NCBI GenBank assembly: GCA_031257955.1
Contig: JAIRNQ010000352.1
Coordinates: 1 to 51,478 of the forward strand
Source: Deltaproteobacteria bacterium
GTDB lineage: Bacteria; Desulfobacterota; Desulfarculia; Adiutricales; Adiutricaceae
Direction: 5' to 3'
Length of the DNA: 51,478 nt
The translations under genes were made by a program, and so were the position numbers. Within the stretch, counting starts at the first letter, position 1; every line of letters starts with the position of its first letter. Shown here one piece after another: positions 8,386-16,860 of the stretch. The notes beneath the pieces are model-generated. The model saw only the letters and a list, made by a program, of their open reading frames with translations. It made no database searches and was not told the DNA's origin.

Positions 8386-9047
8386 TTTTGGGCCCCCCCT
8401 TTGGTGGAAAGGCTAGGCGCCGATCCGGTCTTTGGCTGGGGCGGATCCTCCGGGGTCGGCCGGCGGCGCCAGGCCAAAAACACGGCCCCGGCCATGGCCA
8501 CCAGAAGGATTATGGAGATAAGCTCAAAAGAAAAGACGTCCTGGGTGATGAGCCCCTCGCCCAAAAGCCTGGTCTCGGTTTGCCCGTAGCTTTGGAGGGT
8601 CAGCTTGGGCACGTTTTTGACGATCAGCGGCCCCAGAACGGCCAGGGGCAGCAAGAAGGCCAAAAGCCCGTAGAGGGCCGAACCAATTCCCGGCAGCTTA
8701 GATTCCTCGCCCTCGTTGGTGTTGCGGGTCAGCATGATGGCAAAGAAGATCAAAACGCAGACCGCTCCCACGTAAATCAAGACCTGCATGAAGGCCAGAA
8801 AGGGGCTGGCCAGAAGGAGGTACAGCCCGGCCACGCCCAGAAAAGTCAAAACCAGCCCGATCATGGCCCGGATCAGGTTTCTGGAGCCTATGGCCATAAA
8901 GCCCCCGGCCAGTATGATCAAAACGTACACCCCGTAGGCGATGAGCGCCGCCACCTCCTGGCCCGGCAGCCACTCGGCTATCAGTTCCTCCAGGGCGTTA
9001 AAGGGCGACCAGATGAGGGCCAAGATCTTTTCTATTGCCTGGTCCAT
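8382..9047 (-). CDS. nuoJ: NADH-quinone oxidoreductase subunit J
   Basis: A 221-residue five-helix membrane subunit. The motif YVGAVCVLIFFAIMLTRN, with its conserved TM3 region (LIYVGAV), is diagnostic for NuoJ. GAGGT lies upstream of the ATG at 9047. The protein begins with an N-terminal extension (about 30 residues, MDQAIEKILALIWSPFNALE) and ends in a basic, proline-rich tail (RRRPTPEDPPQPKTG). The gene immediately follows the AT-rich two-gene insertion, so nuoJ is separated from nuoI by about 1.6 kb. Confidence 0.93.
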   Translation of the reverse strand: MDQAIEKILALIWSPFNALEELIAEWLPGQEVAALIAYGVYVLIILAGGFMAIGSRNLIRAMIGLVLTFLGVAGLYLLLASPFLAFMQVLIYVGAVCVLIFFAIMLTRNTNEGEESKLPGIGSALYGLLAFLLPLAVLGPLIVKNVPKLTLQSYGQTETRLLGEGLITQDVFSFELISIILLVAMAGAVFLAWRRRPTPEDPPQPKTGSAPSLSTKGGAQK

Positions 9048-9155
9048 GCCTAAACCTCAAATCCTTTGGATACGGACATTATTCGGCGAAAGGTAACGAA
9101 AAAATATATTTTTCTTGGCGGGAGCCTTGGCTCTCATGACGCTGTCCCATGGGAG

Positions 9156-9788
9156 TCAATCAAGGTTTGACAGGAGATTAAAGCCCCCGAAGATTTTTTC
9201 CTCGACGTTATCATTCGTTAAATCGACTAAAGGAAAAGTTAAGCCTCTTATTCTGGTTAAACCCCACCAGTTATCGAAAGAAACTTTTCCCGTAAACTTA
9301 CCTTCATACCTATTGGTACCCTCAATGTTATGGCTCCACTTTATATTTCCCCCAGCCGAGTCCCAAAACGGACGAAAGAAGAACCACCAGTCCGGCTTAG
9401 AGATATTATCAGTCCAGTCATCGCGCAAAATAGCCTCTTCGATGTCAAACCTAGCTATGTTAACGACAGGTTGGTCACTATATCCGGTTATGGCTTCCGT
9501 TGAGTAAAGAGTAAGGATCAAGACATATAACCCACCACTTTTGTATATTTTATTTACAAACGGGTTTGATTTTTTTTGAAAAATAAGACAAAACTCTCGG
9601 TACAGCCAATATTGCGGGTCATAACTTTTTATAGGGGTCCTCAAAAAACCTTTTCCAGCTCCAATTGGAAGCCGTATAAAATCAGCCTTATCCGATTCAA
9701 TCTCAAAAAAATCGAATAATTTTTTGGCGCTATCGTAAGTTTTGGTGATTACCTCAAAAGCCGTGGTGATATTTTTACCCGAATTCAT
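9156..9788 (-). CDS. uncharacterised protein, second gene of the AT-rich cassette
   Basis: A 210-residue soluble protein that I do not recognise. The ATG at 9788 is chosen because GAAAGGGGTG lies just upstream; an open frame continues to 9878 but only through the preceding gene. The start overlaps the 3' end of the nuclease-like gene by 14 bases, so the two are translationally coupled and probably work together. The protein is rich in aromatic residues, with clusters such as PDWWFFFRPFWD (about 130-141) and FDNWWGLTRIRGLTFP, and has no signal peptide or membrane helix. Codon use and base composition are AT-rich, unlike the flanking nuo genes, which suggests horizontal origin. A partner, immunity or substrate-recognition role is only a guess from context. 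Confidence 0.75.
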   Translation of the reverse strand: MNSGKNITTAFEVITKTYDSAKKLFDFFEIESDKADFIRLPIGAGKGFLRTPIKSYDPQYWLYREFCLIFQKKSNPFVNKIYKSGGLYVLILTLYSTEAITGYSDQPVVNIARFDIEEAILRDDWTDNISKPDWWFFFRPFWDSAGGNIKWSHNIEGTNRYEGKFTGKVSFDNWWGLTRIRGLTFPLVDLTNDNVEEKIFGGFNLLSNLD

Positions 9789-10539
9789 AATACACCCCTT
9801 TCTGAATAAAACTATTGTCAGTAAAGGAGAAATTGACGGAAAACGTCCAATACGAAGGCTCGACAATATCACCCACAAGAAAACTCTTGAATCGCTCGAA
9901 GCCTTTGCGTTGAAGCAATAGTTTTAAGTCAGTGAAAATCACTCGCTTAAATGGGTCGTCACAATTGATATTAGCGATAGATTCAAGAACCTTCTCCCAA
10001 GTTAATAATCCGAACGATACTTTTTTGAGAGACGGAAGTCTGCGTTCACAAACGTCTTTATATATTGAGTAGGCGCTTTTCGCGGGAGCGAGCAATATAA
10101 GAATTGGTCTCAAGTCCTCACTTTTCTCCAGTAGAGTTCTAGCCTCTCGATCCAATTGATTGGCGTTGGTCTTGTTTTCCTCTTCCAGAGCCTTCGCGTA
10201 ATCGGTATCGTCATCGCTGGACAAGCCGCTATCGAGTTTAACCTCAATAAGTATCATTATATCAGCGATTTTGATTATCACGTCAGGTTCGGTAGATTGA
10301 ATACGCGGCCAAAATTCAATGTTTTGTGACCATTCATAAGCGTCAATGGAACTAATGTCAGTATGGATAGTATTATCGTTCTCTCCAGGCATTTCTGTCT
10401 CAAGGAGAATTTTCTTCATACCCTCGTTAAACGGGACATACCGTAGAACCCCGAAAAAATCCCCTGTTAACTGATCTTCAAGCCTGTCATGTAACTTAGC
10501 AGCGTTCTTACTTATTTTTCCATGAAGTTCCGCGATCAT
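9775..10539 (-). CDS. PD-(D/E)XK nuclease-like protein, first gene of the AT-rich cassette
   Basis: A 254-residue soluble protein. The centre fits the PD-(D/E)XK nuclease core: Pro85-Asp86 in STEPDVIIKIADI, then Glu99-Val-Lys101 in MILIEVKLDSG on the next strand. The helix that follows carries a Gln (NQLDREARTLLE, Gln128), as in many restriction-enzyme-like nucleases. A final part of about 100 residues (LKKVSFGLLTWEKVLESI...) probably recognises partner or DNA. The ATG at 10539 follows GGGAAAGAAAG. The gene is AT-rich and inserted in the same direction between nuoI and nuoJ. The nuclease assignment rests on motif order only, and the cutting target is unknown. Similar nuclease-plus-partner pairs are frequent in defence loci, so a restriction-like role is an inference. 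Confidence 0.65.
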   Translation of the reverse strand: MIAELHGKISKNAAKLHDRLEDQLTGDFFGVLRYVPFNEGMKKILLETEMPGENDNTIHTDISSIDAYEWSQNIEFWPRIQSTEPDVIIKIADIMILIEVKLDSGLSSDDDTDYAKALEEENKTNANQLDREARTLLEKSEDLRPILILLAPAKSAYSIYKDVCERRLPSLKKVSFGLLTWEKVLESIANINCDDPFKRVIFTDLKLLLQRKGFERFKSFLVGDIVEPSYWTFSVNFSFTDNSFIQKGVYYEFG

Positions 10540-10668
10540 CTTTCTTTCCCAACACTAAGCAATCAACGAAGCTAAGTTAAGTTTGCCCGACCGGTAAACA
10601 CCTCGATCGCTTTTGGCCCTTGCCCAAAAGTCCCCGGGCTGGCGGCCCCGCTTGGGCCCGACGGCCCT

Positions 10669-11193
10669 TTAGGCCGGGGCCTCGCCGGTGACCGGCGCGG
10701 CAAGGACTTGGTTGCCTTCGCCTTCGGCCTCGGCCTCGGCCTTGGGTTGGGGCGGATTGGGGGCCCTGGCCAACAGATCGGCCAGAAGGTCCAGGTGGAG
10801 CGCTTCCCGGCTGGGGGCGACCAGGTAAACCTTATGGGAGAACCTGATGGCCCCGGTTGGGCAGGATTCCACGCAGGCGGCGCACAAGCAGCAGAGGGTG
10901 AAATCGTAGAGATAGACCTTGGGGGCCTTGCCCTTATCGCCTTTGGTCACCGTCAGGCAGTGTCCCGGACAAGCCCGCACGCACATCTGACAAGAGATAC
11001 ACTTGCTTTGGCCGGTATCGTCGGCCGGGACCAGCTCCAGTGGGCCCCGGTAGGACTTGAGGCATTCGGGGTCGTCCACCTGTCTGGGGTAATGGGTGGT
11101 CTTTTGCGGGCTGACGAAAAATCGCCCGGTGATGGAAAGGCCAACCAAAAGACTGTAGAGGCCCTTTAAGTTGTCGATAATCGCCTTAATCAT
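10669..11193 (-). CDS. nuoI: NADH-quinone oxidoreductase subunit I
   Basis: A 174-residue iron-sulphur subunit from the ATG at 11193; an upstream in-frame ATG at 11217 lies within the tandem repeats and is less likely. Two [4Fe-4S] motifs are clear: CISCQMCVRACP (Cys65, 68, 71, 75) and CCLCAACVESCP (Cys101, 104, 107, 111). These carry electrons toward the quinone site. The last 35 residues are a low-complexity Ala/Glu/Pro tail (PKAEAEAEGEG) not found in ordinary NuoI. The gene follows nuoH but is cut off from nuoJ by the AT-rich cassette. Confidence 0.94.
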   Translation of the reverse strand: MIKAIIDNLKGLYSLLVGLSITGRFFVSPQKTTHYPRQVDDPECLKSYRGPLELVPADDTGQSKCISCQMCVRACPGHCLTVTKGDKGKAPKVYLYDFTLCCLCAACVESCPTGAIRFSHKVYLVAPSREALHLDLLADLLARAPNPPQPKAEAEAEGEGNQVLAAPVTGEAPA

Positions 11194-11194
11194 T

Positions 11195-11250
11195 GGATAC
11201 CGTCCGTTAGCAACCATCCATTAACAATCGTCCGATAACAACCGTCCGAT
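11195..11250. repeat. four tandem 14-bp units upstream of nuoI
   Basis: Units 11195-11208, 11209-11222, 11223-11236 and 11237-11250 share the pattern AACAACCGTCCGAT with a few substitutions. The array spans the sequence around the nuoI start and may provide or disturb its ribosome binding region. Confidence 0.7.
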
Positions 11251-11260
11251 TGACTCTAGC

Positions 11261-11320
11261 CAAGCCCGCCCGGAGGGGGCCAAGCCCACCCGGAGGGGGG
11301 CAAAGCCAGCCGGAGGGGGG
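11261..11320. repeat. three tandem 20-bp units between nuoH and nuoI
   Basis: CAAGCCCGCCCGGAGGGGGC at 11261-11280 is followed without a gap by two near copies (11281-11300, 11301-11320). Each contains CCGG-AGGGGG. The array ends two bases before the nuoH stop codon. Confidence 0.85.
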
Positions 11321-11322
11321 TC

Positions 11323-12297
11323 TCATTCGATAAACTTTAAGACTATGGCCGTGACCCAGAGGTTTAGGATCGACAGGGGCAGCAGCCACTTCCAGTTAAT
11401 GTTCAAGAGTTGGTCGAAGCGCACCCTGGGGAAGGTCCAGCGAAGCCAAACGATGAGGCACATTACGGCGTAAGCCTTAATGAAGGTCCACCAGAAACCG
11501 TCAAGGATAGGCCCTTTGTAGCCGCCCAGGAAGAAAGTGGCGCAAACAAAGGAGACCAGAAGCATGTTGGCGTACTCGGAGAGGAAAAACAGGGCAAAGC
11601 CCATGCCCGAATACTCGGTGTGGAAGCCGGCCGTCAGCTCGCTTTCGGCCTCGGGCAGATCGAAGGGGGCCCGGTTGGTCTCGCCCACGAGACTGACGAA
11701 ATATATGAAGCAGGCCAGGGGCTGGAAAACTATGTTCCACTGCCAGGGCCAGGTGCCTTGGCGTTCGACGATCTCGGAAAGGTTAAGCGATCCGGCCATA
11801 AACACCACGGCCAGGAGGGCCATGATCATGGGGATTTCGTAGGCCACCGACTGGGCCACGGCCCTGGCCGCCCCCAGGAGACCGTATTTGTTGTTGGAAG
11901 CCCATCCGGCCAGTATGTTGGAGATGACCCCGAGGCCGGCGAAGGCCAGTATTAACAGAATGCCGTCGTCAACCTTCAAGGCGACCAGATATTTACCGAA
12001 GGGGATGGGGAGAAAGAGGAGCAGCACCGGGAGAAAGGCCATGACCGGGGCCAGGAAGTACAAAAGCCAGTCGACGTTTCCGGGTATGAAAAGCTGCTTG
12101 CCCAAGAGCTTCATGGAGTCGCAGATGGCCTGTATGGTCCCTCTGGGGCCAACCTCGTAGGGACCCGGCCGGCGTTGGATGAAACCGGCGGCCTTTCGCT
12201 CGATGTAGACCATTATCACCGCGTTGCCGACCATCAGGGCGATGATCAGAAGGCAGGCGATGACGATTTGGACGAAATTGGCAATCGTAAGTTCCAT
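11323..12297 (-). CDS. nuoH: NADH-quinone oxidoreductase subunit H
   Basis: A 324-residue membrane subunit that forms the quinone cavity with NuoB and NuoD. Diagnostic segments are ERKAAGFIQRRPGPYEVGPRG near the N-terminus (Arg-rich quinone loop), VAYEIPM, and LVGETNRAPFDLPEAESEL, the hallmark of the family. The start at 12297 is preferred to a GTG at 12306 because GGGGACA lies directly before it. The length and eight-helix profile are normal. Confidence 0.95.
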   Translation of the reverse strand: MELTIANFVQIVIACLLIIALMVGNAVIMVYIERKAAGFIQRRPGPYEVGPRGTIQAICDSMKLLGKQLFIPGNVDWLLYFLAPVMAFLPVLLLFLPIPFGKYLVALKVDDGILLILAFAGLGVISNILAGWASNNKYGLLGAARAVAQSVAYEIPMIMALLAVVFMAGSLNLSEIVERQGTWPWQWNIVFQPLACFIYFVSLVGETNRAPFDLPEAESELTAGFHTEYSGMGFALFFLSEYANMLLVSFVCATFFLGGYKGPILDGFWWTFIKAYAVMCLIVWLRWTFPRVRFDQLLNINWKWLLPLSILNLWVTAIVLKFIE

Positions 12298-12330
12298 TGT
12301 CCCCACATCCCTTTGGCCTGGGCCTGAGGC

Positions 12331-12400
12331 CCCCGGCCGTCCCTACGGTCTTATGGCCCGTGGCTACGGGCCCCCCGGCCGTCCCTACGGTCTTATGGCC
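12331..12400. repeat. tandem duplication between nuoD and nuoH
   Basis: A 28-base segment starting CCCCGGCCGTCCCTACGG is identical at 12331-12358 and 12373-12400 (period 42). Shorter echoes (ACGGxxTACGGG) continue to 12430. It fills most of the nuoD-nuoH gap. Confidence 0.8.
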
Positions 12401-12442
12401 CTACGGCCCACGGTTACGGGCCTACCGGGCTTCCTTCGTTCT

Positions 12443-13636
12443 TTAGCGGTCCACCTCGGGGATGACCAGATCCAGGCTACCCAGGATGGCTATGGCGTCG
12501 GCCAAGAGGGTCCCCTTGGCCGCCTCGGCGAAGAGCGAGAGGTTGGAAAAACCCGGGGCTCTCAGCTTTATCCGGTAAGGCCTCGTCCCGCCGTCGCTGA
12601 CCAGGTGGCAACCGACTTGGCCCCTGGCCCCTTCCACGGCAAAATAAGTCTCCCCGGCCGGAAGCTTGTAGTTGGCCTTGGGGGCTTTGTCGATACGGAT
12701 AGCTCCGGCCGGCAGTTCCTTTATGGCCTGTTCCACAATCGTGAGGCTCTCCTCGACCTCGGCCAACCGGACCAGGTAGCGGCCGAAAGAATCGTTGGTG
12801 GGCCCGGAGGGGATATCGAAGTCGAATTTCTTGTAGATGCCGTAGGGGATGTCCCGGCGGGTGTCGCTGGCCACCCCGGCCGCCCTCAGTATGGGCCCGG
12901 TGGCCCCATAGCGCTGGCAAATGTCCACGCCCATGGGACCGACGCCCTCCAGGCGCCTCCGTAAAATGATATTGTCGGTGACCAGGGCCTTGTACATCTT
13001 CAGGCGCTCCCGCAGGTAGGGAACAAACTCCTTGGTCAGCCGCAAGAACCTCTCGTCGACGTCGGTGGATACCCCGCCGAAGCGGAAGTAGCTCAGGGTC
13101 AGCCGGGAACCGGTGACGATCTGGAGGATATCGTTTATCTTTTCCCTTTCCTCGAAGGCGTACAGGATGGGGGTGACCCCGCCCAGATCCATGACGAAGG
13201 CCCCCCACCACATAAGGTGTGAGGCGATCCGGTTCAGCTCGCAGCTAATGACCCTAAGGTATTCGGCCCTCTCGGGGACCTCGATGCCGCCCAGACGCTC
13301 GACCGCCCCCACGTAAGCCCAGTTCCAGGCGATGGGGTGAAGGTAATCGACCCGGCCCATGTTGGGGATGAACTGCCAGGGGGTCTTCACCTCGCCCATT
13401 TTTTCGTGCATGCGGTGCAGGTAGCCCAACACCGGCTCGGCCCTAATGACGTATTCGCCGTCCAATTCCACGACTATCCTCAGAACCCCGTGGGTGGAGG
13501 GGTGCTGGGGACCCAAATTCAGGATGACCGTGCCGGGTTTGGCCTTTCGGCTAAAATTTTCGGTATAAAAGTCGCCGGTGAAAGTACCGGGATCCTCCCG
13601 AACGCCGAAGGGGTTTATGAAGTTGAGGCCGCTCAT
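12443..13636 (-). CDS. nuoD: NADH-quinone oxidoreductase subunit D
   Basis: A 397-residue homologue of the NiFe-hydrogenase large subunit that, with NuoB, forms the quinone-reducing site. It contains LNLGPQHPSTHGVLR with the quinone-loop His, VLGYLHRMHEK, NRIASHLMWWG, and the C-terminal DLVIPEVDR that closes the family. It is a stand-alone NuoD, not fused to NuoC. The cysteines that bind NiFe in hydrogenases are absent, as expected. It lies 107 bases downstream of nuoC. Confidence 0.96.
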   Translation of the reverse strand: MSGLNFINPFGVREDPGTFTGDFYTENFSRKAKPGTVILNLGPQHPSTHGVLRIVVELDGEYVIRAEPVLGYLHRMHEKMGEVKTPWQFIPNMGRVDYLHPIAWNWAYVGAVERLGGIEVPERAEYLRVISCELNRIASHLMWWGAFVMDLGGVTPILYAFEEREKINDILQIVTGSRLTLSYFRFGGVSTDVDERFLRLTKEFVPYLRERLKMYKALVTDNIILRRRLEGVGPMGVDICQRYGATGPILRAAGVASDTRRDIPYGIYKKFDFDIPSGPTNDSFGRYLVRLAEVEESLTIVEQAIKELPAGAIRIDKAPKANYKLPAGETYFAVEGARGQVGCHLVSDGGTRPYRIKLRAPGFSNLSLFAEAAKGTLLADAIAILGSLDLVIPEVDR

Positions 13637-13743
13637 GACGATTCACCAACCGTTGTTCCGGGCGCCTTTGGGCGCCCGCTTCCGCGGGCCCTTGGGCACG
13701 CGATCCAATATATTCGCCTGTCTCTAGTCTCTCTCAGACGCGG

Positions 13744-14304
13744 CTAAGCTCCGGCGCCGTCGCCGGCGCCCGGCTTGTCCGGGGCGGGCGGGTTAACCAG
13801 GGCCTCCCAGGACGGGTCCAGGACGTCGGCCTGGCCGAAAAGCCCCAGCGCCGAGAGGGCGGCCAAGTCCTTGGGGTCTTTCCTAAGCGGCGGCGGACCG
13901 TCGAAATCGGCCGGCAGTATGAGGGGCACGGGGTTGGGGTTGCCGAAAAAGATCAGCCCATAAAAATCGGCGCTTTCCCGCTCGTGCCACTCCGCCCCCT
14001 CAAAGATCCCATATAAACTGGGCACTTCCGGCATTTCTTCCGTGGCCAGCACCCGCAGGGCCAGCCGGCCGGGTTCCCTAAAGGAGTCGAAGTGGTAGGT
14101 GACCAAAAACCCTTCCTTGGCCTCCAATACCGACAGATCCAGAAGAGCGTAGCCGTCGTCCTTAAGGCCCCGGGCCAGTTTTGTCAATATTCCGGCCGGG
14201 ATGGTTGCCGACAGGACCAAGCCGTCCCGCTTAAAATCGTGCCGCGAGACGACGAGGGCCCCGGCTTCCCTGAAGCGGCTGTCGAGATTTTCGATGGCGG
14301 TCAT
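13744..14304 (-). CDS. nuoC: NADH-quinone oxidoreductase subunit C
   Basis: A 186-residue peripheral-arm subunit. The 30-kDa-subunit signature is present as EGAEWHERESADFYGLIFFGNPNPVPLILPADFDGPPPLRKD (residues about 103-145). The ATG at 14304 has CGGGGAGC upstream and is preferred to the longer open frame. The C-terminus is a Pro/Gly/Ala-rich tail (NPPAPDKPGAGDGAGA). NuoC has no cofactor and helps hold NuoB, NuoD and NuoI. Confidence 0.94.
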   Translation of the reverse strand: MTAIENLDSRFREAGALVVSRHDFKRDGLVLSATIPAGILTKLARGLKDDGYALLDLSVLEAKEGFLVTYHFDSFREPGRLALRVLATEEMPEVPSLYGIFEGAEWHERESADFYGLIFFGNPNPVPLILPADFDGPPPLRKDPKDLAALSALGLFGQADVLDPSWEALVNPPAPDKPGAGDGAGA

Positions 14305-14458
14305 ATGGCTCCCCGAAAAACAATATCGCGGTCCCATCCGGGACCCGGGCCTTGGCCTTTAGGGCGTTGGTTATGGTCTTTAGTCTTTGGGCTCGGCCCG
14401 CGGCCCGGGTCCCAGACCCGGTCCGGGCAAGTCGGTCCGGGCAAGCCGGAAAGGGGAC

Positions 14459-15064
14459 TTAAGCTTTGGCCGACTCGGCCTTGTCGGGCGCGGCTTTGGG
14501 TTTCTTGGGCTCGGCCAAGGGCGAGGGGATTTCTTCGGGCCGGGGCCAAAAACGTATCCCCAGGATCTTCTCCTGGATGGCGAAGACGCCTTCCAGTATG
14601 GCCTCGGGCCTGGGCGGGCAGCCGGGCACGTAGACGTCCACGGGCACTAGATTGTCCACGCCCTCGACGATGCCGTACTGGTTTTCGAATTTAAAGGGCC
14701 CGCCGGATATGGCGCAGTTGCCGCAAGCCATGACGTACTTGGGGGCCGGCATCTGTTCGTAGAGCCTGACCAAGGCCGGGGCCATTTTTTTGGAGACCGT
14801 CCCGGTGACCATCATCAGATCGGCCTGACGGGCCGAGGGGCGGAAGACCTCGGCCCCAAACCTGGCGATGTCGAAGCGGGCCATGCTGACCGACATCATT
14901 TCAATGGCGCAACAGGCCAACCCGAAGGTGATCGGCCAGATGGACATGGCCCGGTTGACGTCAAAGAAGAAATTTAAGGGCTTAAGGTTAATTATCGGCG
15001 GAAGGATCTCCGCTTTGGTAATGGGCTTGCGTTCGGTGCCCTCTTCCCGCTCCGTTGCGGCCAT
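14459..15064 (-). CDS. nuoB: NADH-quinone oxidoreductase subunit B
   Basis: A 201-residue subunit that binds the terminal N2 [4Fe-4S] cluster. The expected ligands are seen: the adjacent Cys51-Cys52 in GLACCAIEMMS, Cys117 in CGNCAISGG, and Cys149 in YVPGCPPRPEAI. An N-terminal extension of about 25 residues and a Lys/Ala/Pro tail (PKKPKAAPDKAESAKA) surround the core. It is the second gene of the operon. Confidence 0.96.
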   Translation of the reverse strand: MAATEREEGTERKPITKAEILPPIINLKPLNFFFDVNRAMSIWPITFGLACCAIEMMSVSMARFDIARFGAEVFRPSARQADLMMVTGTVSKKMAPALVRLYEQMPAPKYVMACGNCAISGGPFKFENQYGIVEGVDNLVPVDVYVPGCPPRPEAILEGVFAIQEKILGIRFWPRPEEIPSPLAEPKKPKAAPDKAESAKA

Positions 15065-15203
15065 ATAAATCTCCCTAGGTTTTGGGCCGGCCTCCGGGCC
15101 CTTTTGGTCCCGTGGGCCTTTGTCCCTGGCCCCTTGGCCAGACGGCGACCCTAAGTGCCACGCTTCGGCGTCCCTCTGGGCCTTGGGCCCCGGGACGCCG
15201 GTC

Positions 15204-15584
15204 TCAGCTTTGGATTCGGCGGGGCCAGGCGAAGACTCCCTTGGCCTTGAAATAAACTATGGCCAAAAGAACGAAGAAAAGAAAGAAAGTCAGCTCGGCC
15301 AGGGGCAGCCAGCCGGGGATGAAACGGTAACTCACCCCGACCGGGTACAGATAGAGAATATCAACGTCAAAGGCCAAAAATATAAGGGCATATATATGAT
15401 AATTAAAGGCAAAATGATCCCAAGCCTGGCCGTAAGGCTTAACGCCGCATTCATATGGCATCTTAAAGTCCCCACCGCGGGCGCGGGGGGCTATGAGAAG
15501 GGCAATGGCGAGGGGGGAAGCGGCGAAGATGGCGGCGGCCACCAAAAAAACGATGATGGCCAAATGGAGGGAGTTAAATATCAT
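15204..15584 (-). CDS. nuoA: NADH-quinone oxidoreductase subunit A
   Basis: A 126-residue three-helix membrane subunit. The conserved loop PYECGVKPYGQAWDHFAFNYHIYALIFLAFDVDILYLYP is a clear NuoA signature, including the ECG cysteine loop and the FDVD acidic pair. AGGGG lies before the ATG at 15584. It is the first gene of the operon. No nuoE, nuoF or nuoG lies upstream or elsewhere in the window, so the NADH-oxidising module must be missing or encoded elsewhere. Confidence 0.95.
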   Translation of the reverse strand: MIFNSLHLAIIVFLVAAAIFAASPLAIALLIAPRARGGDFKMPYECGVKPYGQAWDHFAFNYHIYALIFLAFDVDILYLYPVGVSYRFIPGWLPLAELTFFLFFVLLAIVYFKAKGVFAWPRRIQS

Positions 15585-16776
15585 GGTTGCCCCTAAGTTC
15601 CCGGCTTCAGCCGAAAGGGAAATTGGGTGGGAATGGGCCTAAGATTAGGCGGGGGCCCATGTTGGCCGGGCGGAAGAGACCTCCGCCCGCCTTGGTCGTT
15701 GGGGCCAAGGCTAAGGCCAAATCAAAGCGATAGTCGGATACGCCCTTCCGAAAACCGAATCAAGGCCTTCTGGCCGAAATCCTTCGTTTCCGGGTCGCGT
15801 CCCGAACCGTCGCACCCTTAACAGAGCCATTCCCGATGGGTTTTCTAAACCCTATCCTGCGATTGGTCAATAGCTGCAAATTATTTTGTTGAAATATTAA
15901 ACATTTATGCTTTTTGGAAGCCAAAAAGACTCAAAAGGAACCCATAAAGCGATCAGTGGATTTTTTTAGAAAAAACGAATAGTTAAACGGTCAGCAGAGC
16001 AATACCCGTTCCCGGGTCGGCACCAGCCGTTCCGGCCCCGTCCTTGGGGCCGGTTCGCTCCCCCGTTTCCACCCGGTTTCCCGGGTGGTCCTCCGGGCGC
16101 ACCCCTCCCCTCCTGACGTAGGCCTTCGATTCGTGCCGCCAGCTCTCCAGCGATAAGTTTAATTGGTTGGTCTAGACTATAGTATAGCCAAAATATTTTG
16201 TCAAGATATTTTTTATTTCTCAAGATATCTAGATGAGTTATTCATCGCTCTAGATAATTTTGTCAAAATTTATTGACTAAACTTAGAACATTGGCCATAT
16301 TTAGACAGTCTTTAGGGTCACAGTTTCCGCGGCTAACCTCCCTTACCAAGGGCGAAAAATGCTCAAGCCAAATTAATTTTCCCAATAATTCAGGCCCGTT
16401 AAACGCCTATCCTTCAAATGGCCCATGTCTCCCCCTTAAAACCCCCAAGGTCCCCCTAGGGGCTCCCCGGCCACTCTTCCCACGATATCTTGTGATATTT
16501 ATACTAAAATTGCCTTACTGCCCCCAGCTCTCCTCACCTCTCGACAGGCCGGGTTAAGGCCCCAAGGTGGCCTTGGCCCCCGGGTCGCTTTTGGGCCATA
16601 CCAGCGCGCGCCTATCGATTCCTACCTGTTCATACCTATTACAACCTATTTTATGTTATATCGGGTCGTTCAGGCCTTTTTATCGATGGCCGGTCCAATA
16701 AAGGCCCTTCGCGTCCTTTAGGCGCTCTTGGCCGTCCGTCTCGGGTCTAGCCCATGTTTAAGACATAGCTTTACGC
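15585..16776. other. intergenic region upstream of nuoA, with possible promoter
   Basis: No convincing gene in about 1.2 kb. On the minus strand a weak sigma-70-like pair, TTGACC (15870-15865) and TAGAAA (15847-15842) with 17 bases between, could drive nuoA through a 260-base leader. That leader contains a GC hairpin near 15669-15690 (GGGCGGA with TCCGCCC). Around 16190-16280 an AT-rich stretch repeats TTTTGTCAA. The rest is GC-rich and featureless to me. Confidence 0.35.
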
Positions 16777-16819
16777 AAAAAAAAATGGCCGATTAGCCAA
16801 CTGACTCGGCTAATCGGCC
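16777..16819 (-). terminator. intrinsic terminator downstream of the transposase gene
   Basis: A perfect 12-base stem (16787-16798 GGCCGATTAGCC with 16808-16819) encloses a 9-base loop. On the minus strand it is followed by a run of nine U. It would end the transposase (and possibly flavodoxin) transcript. Confidence 0.85.
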
Positions 16820-16860
16820 TACTTCGGAGGGGGAGGCTCCTAGGCGGGAATGAGGAAGGC

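Noticed and set aside
981..8400. Long open frames on the plus strand opposite the nuo genes
   Set aside because: They are antisense shadows of GC-rich membrane-protein genes, with His/Gly/Asp-rich unnatural composition and no ribosome sites or known motifs.
15966..16223. An 85-codon minus-strand frame rich in Gly, Pro and Arg
   Set aside because: Composition reflects C-rich DNA, the ends fall in AT-rich non-coding sequence, and no domain is seen. A worn transposon piece is possible but not supported.
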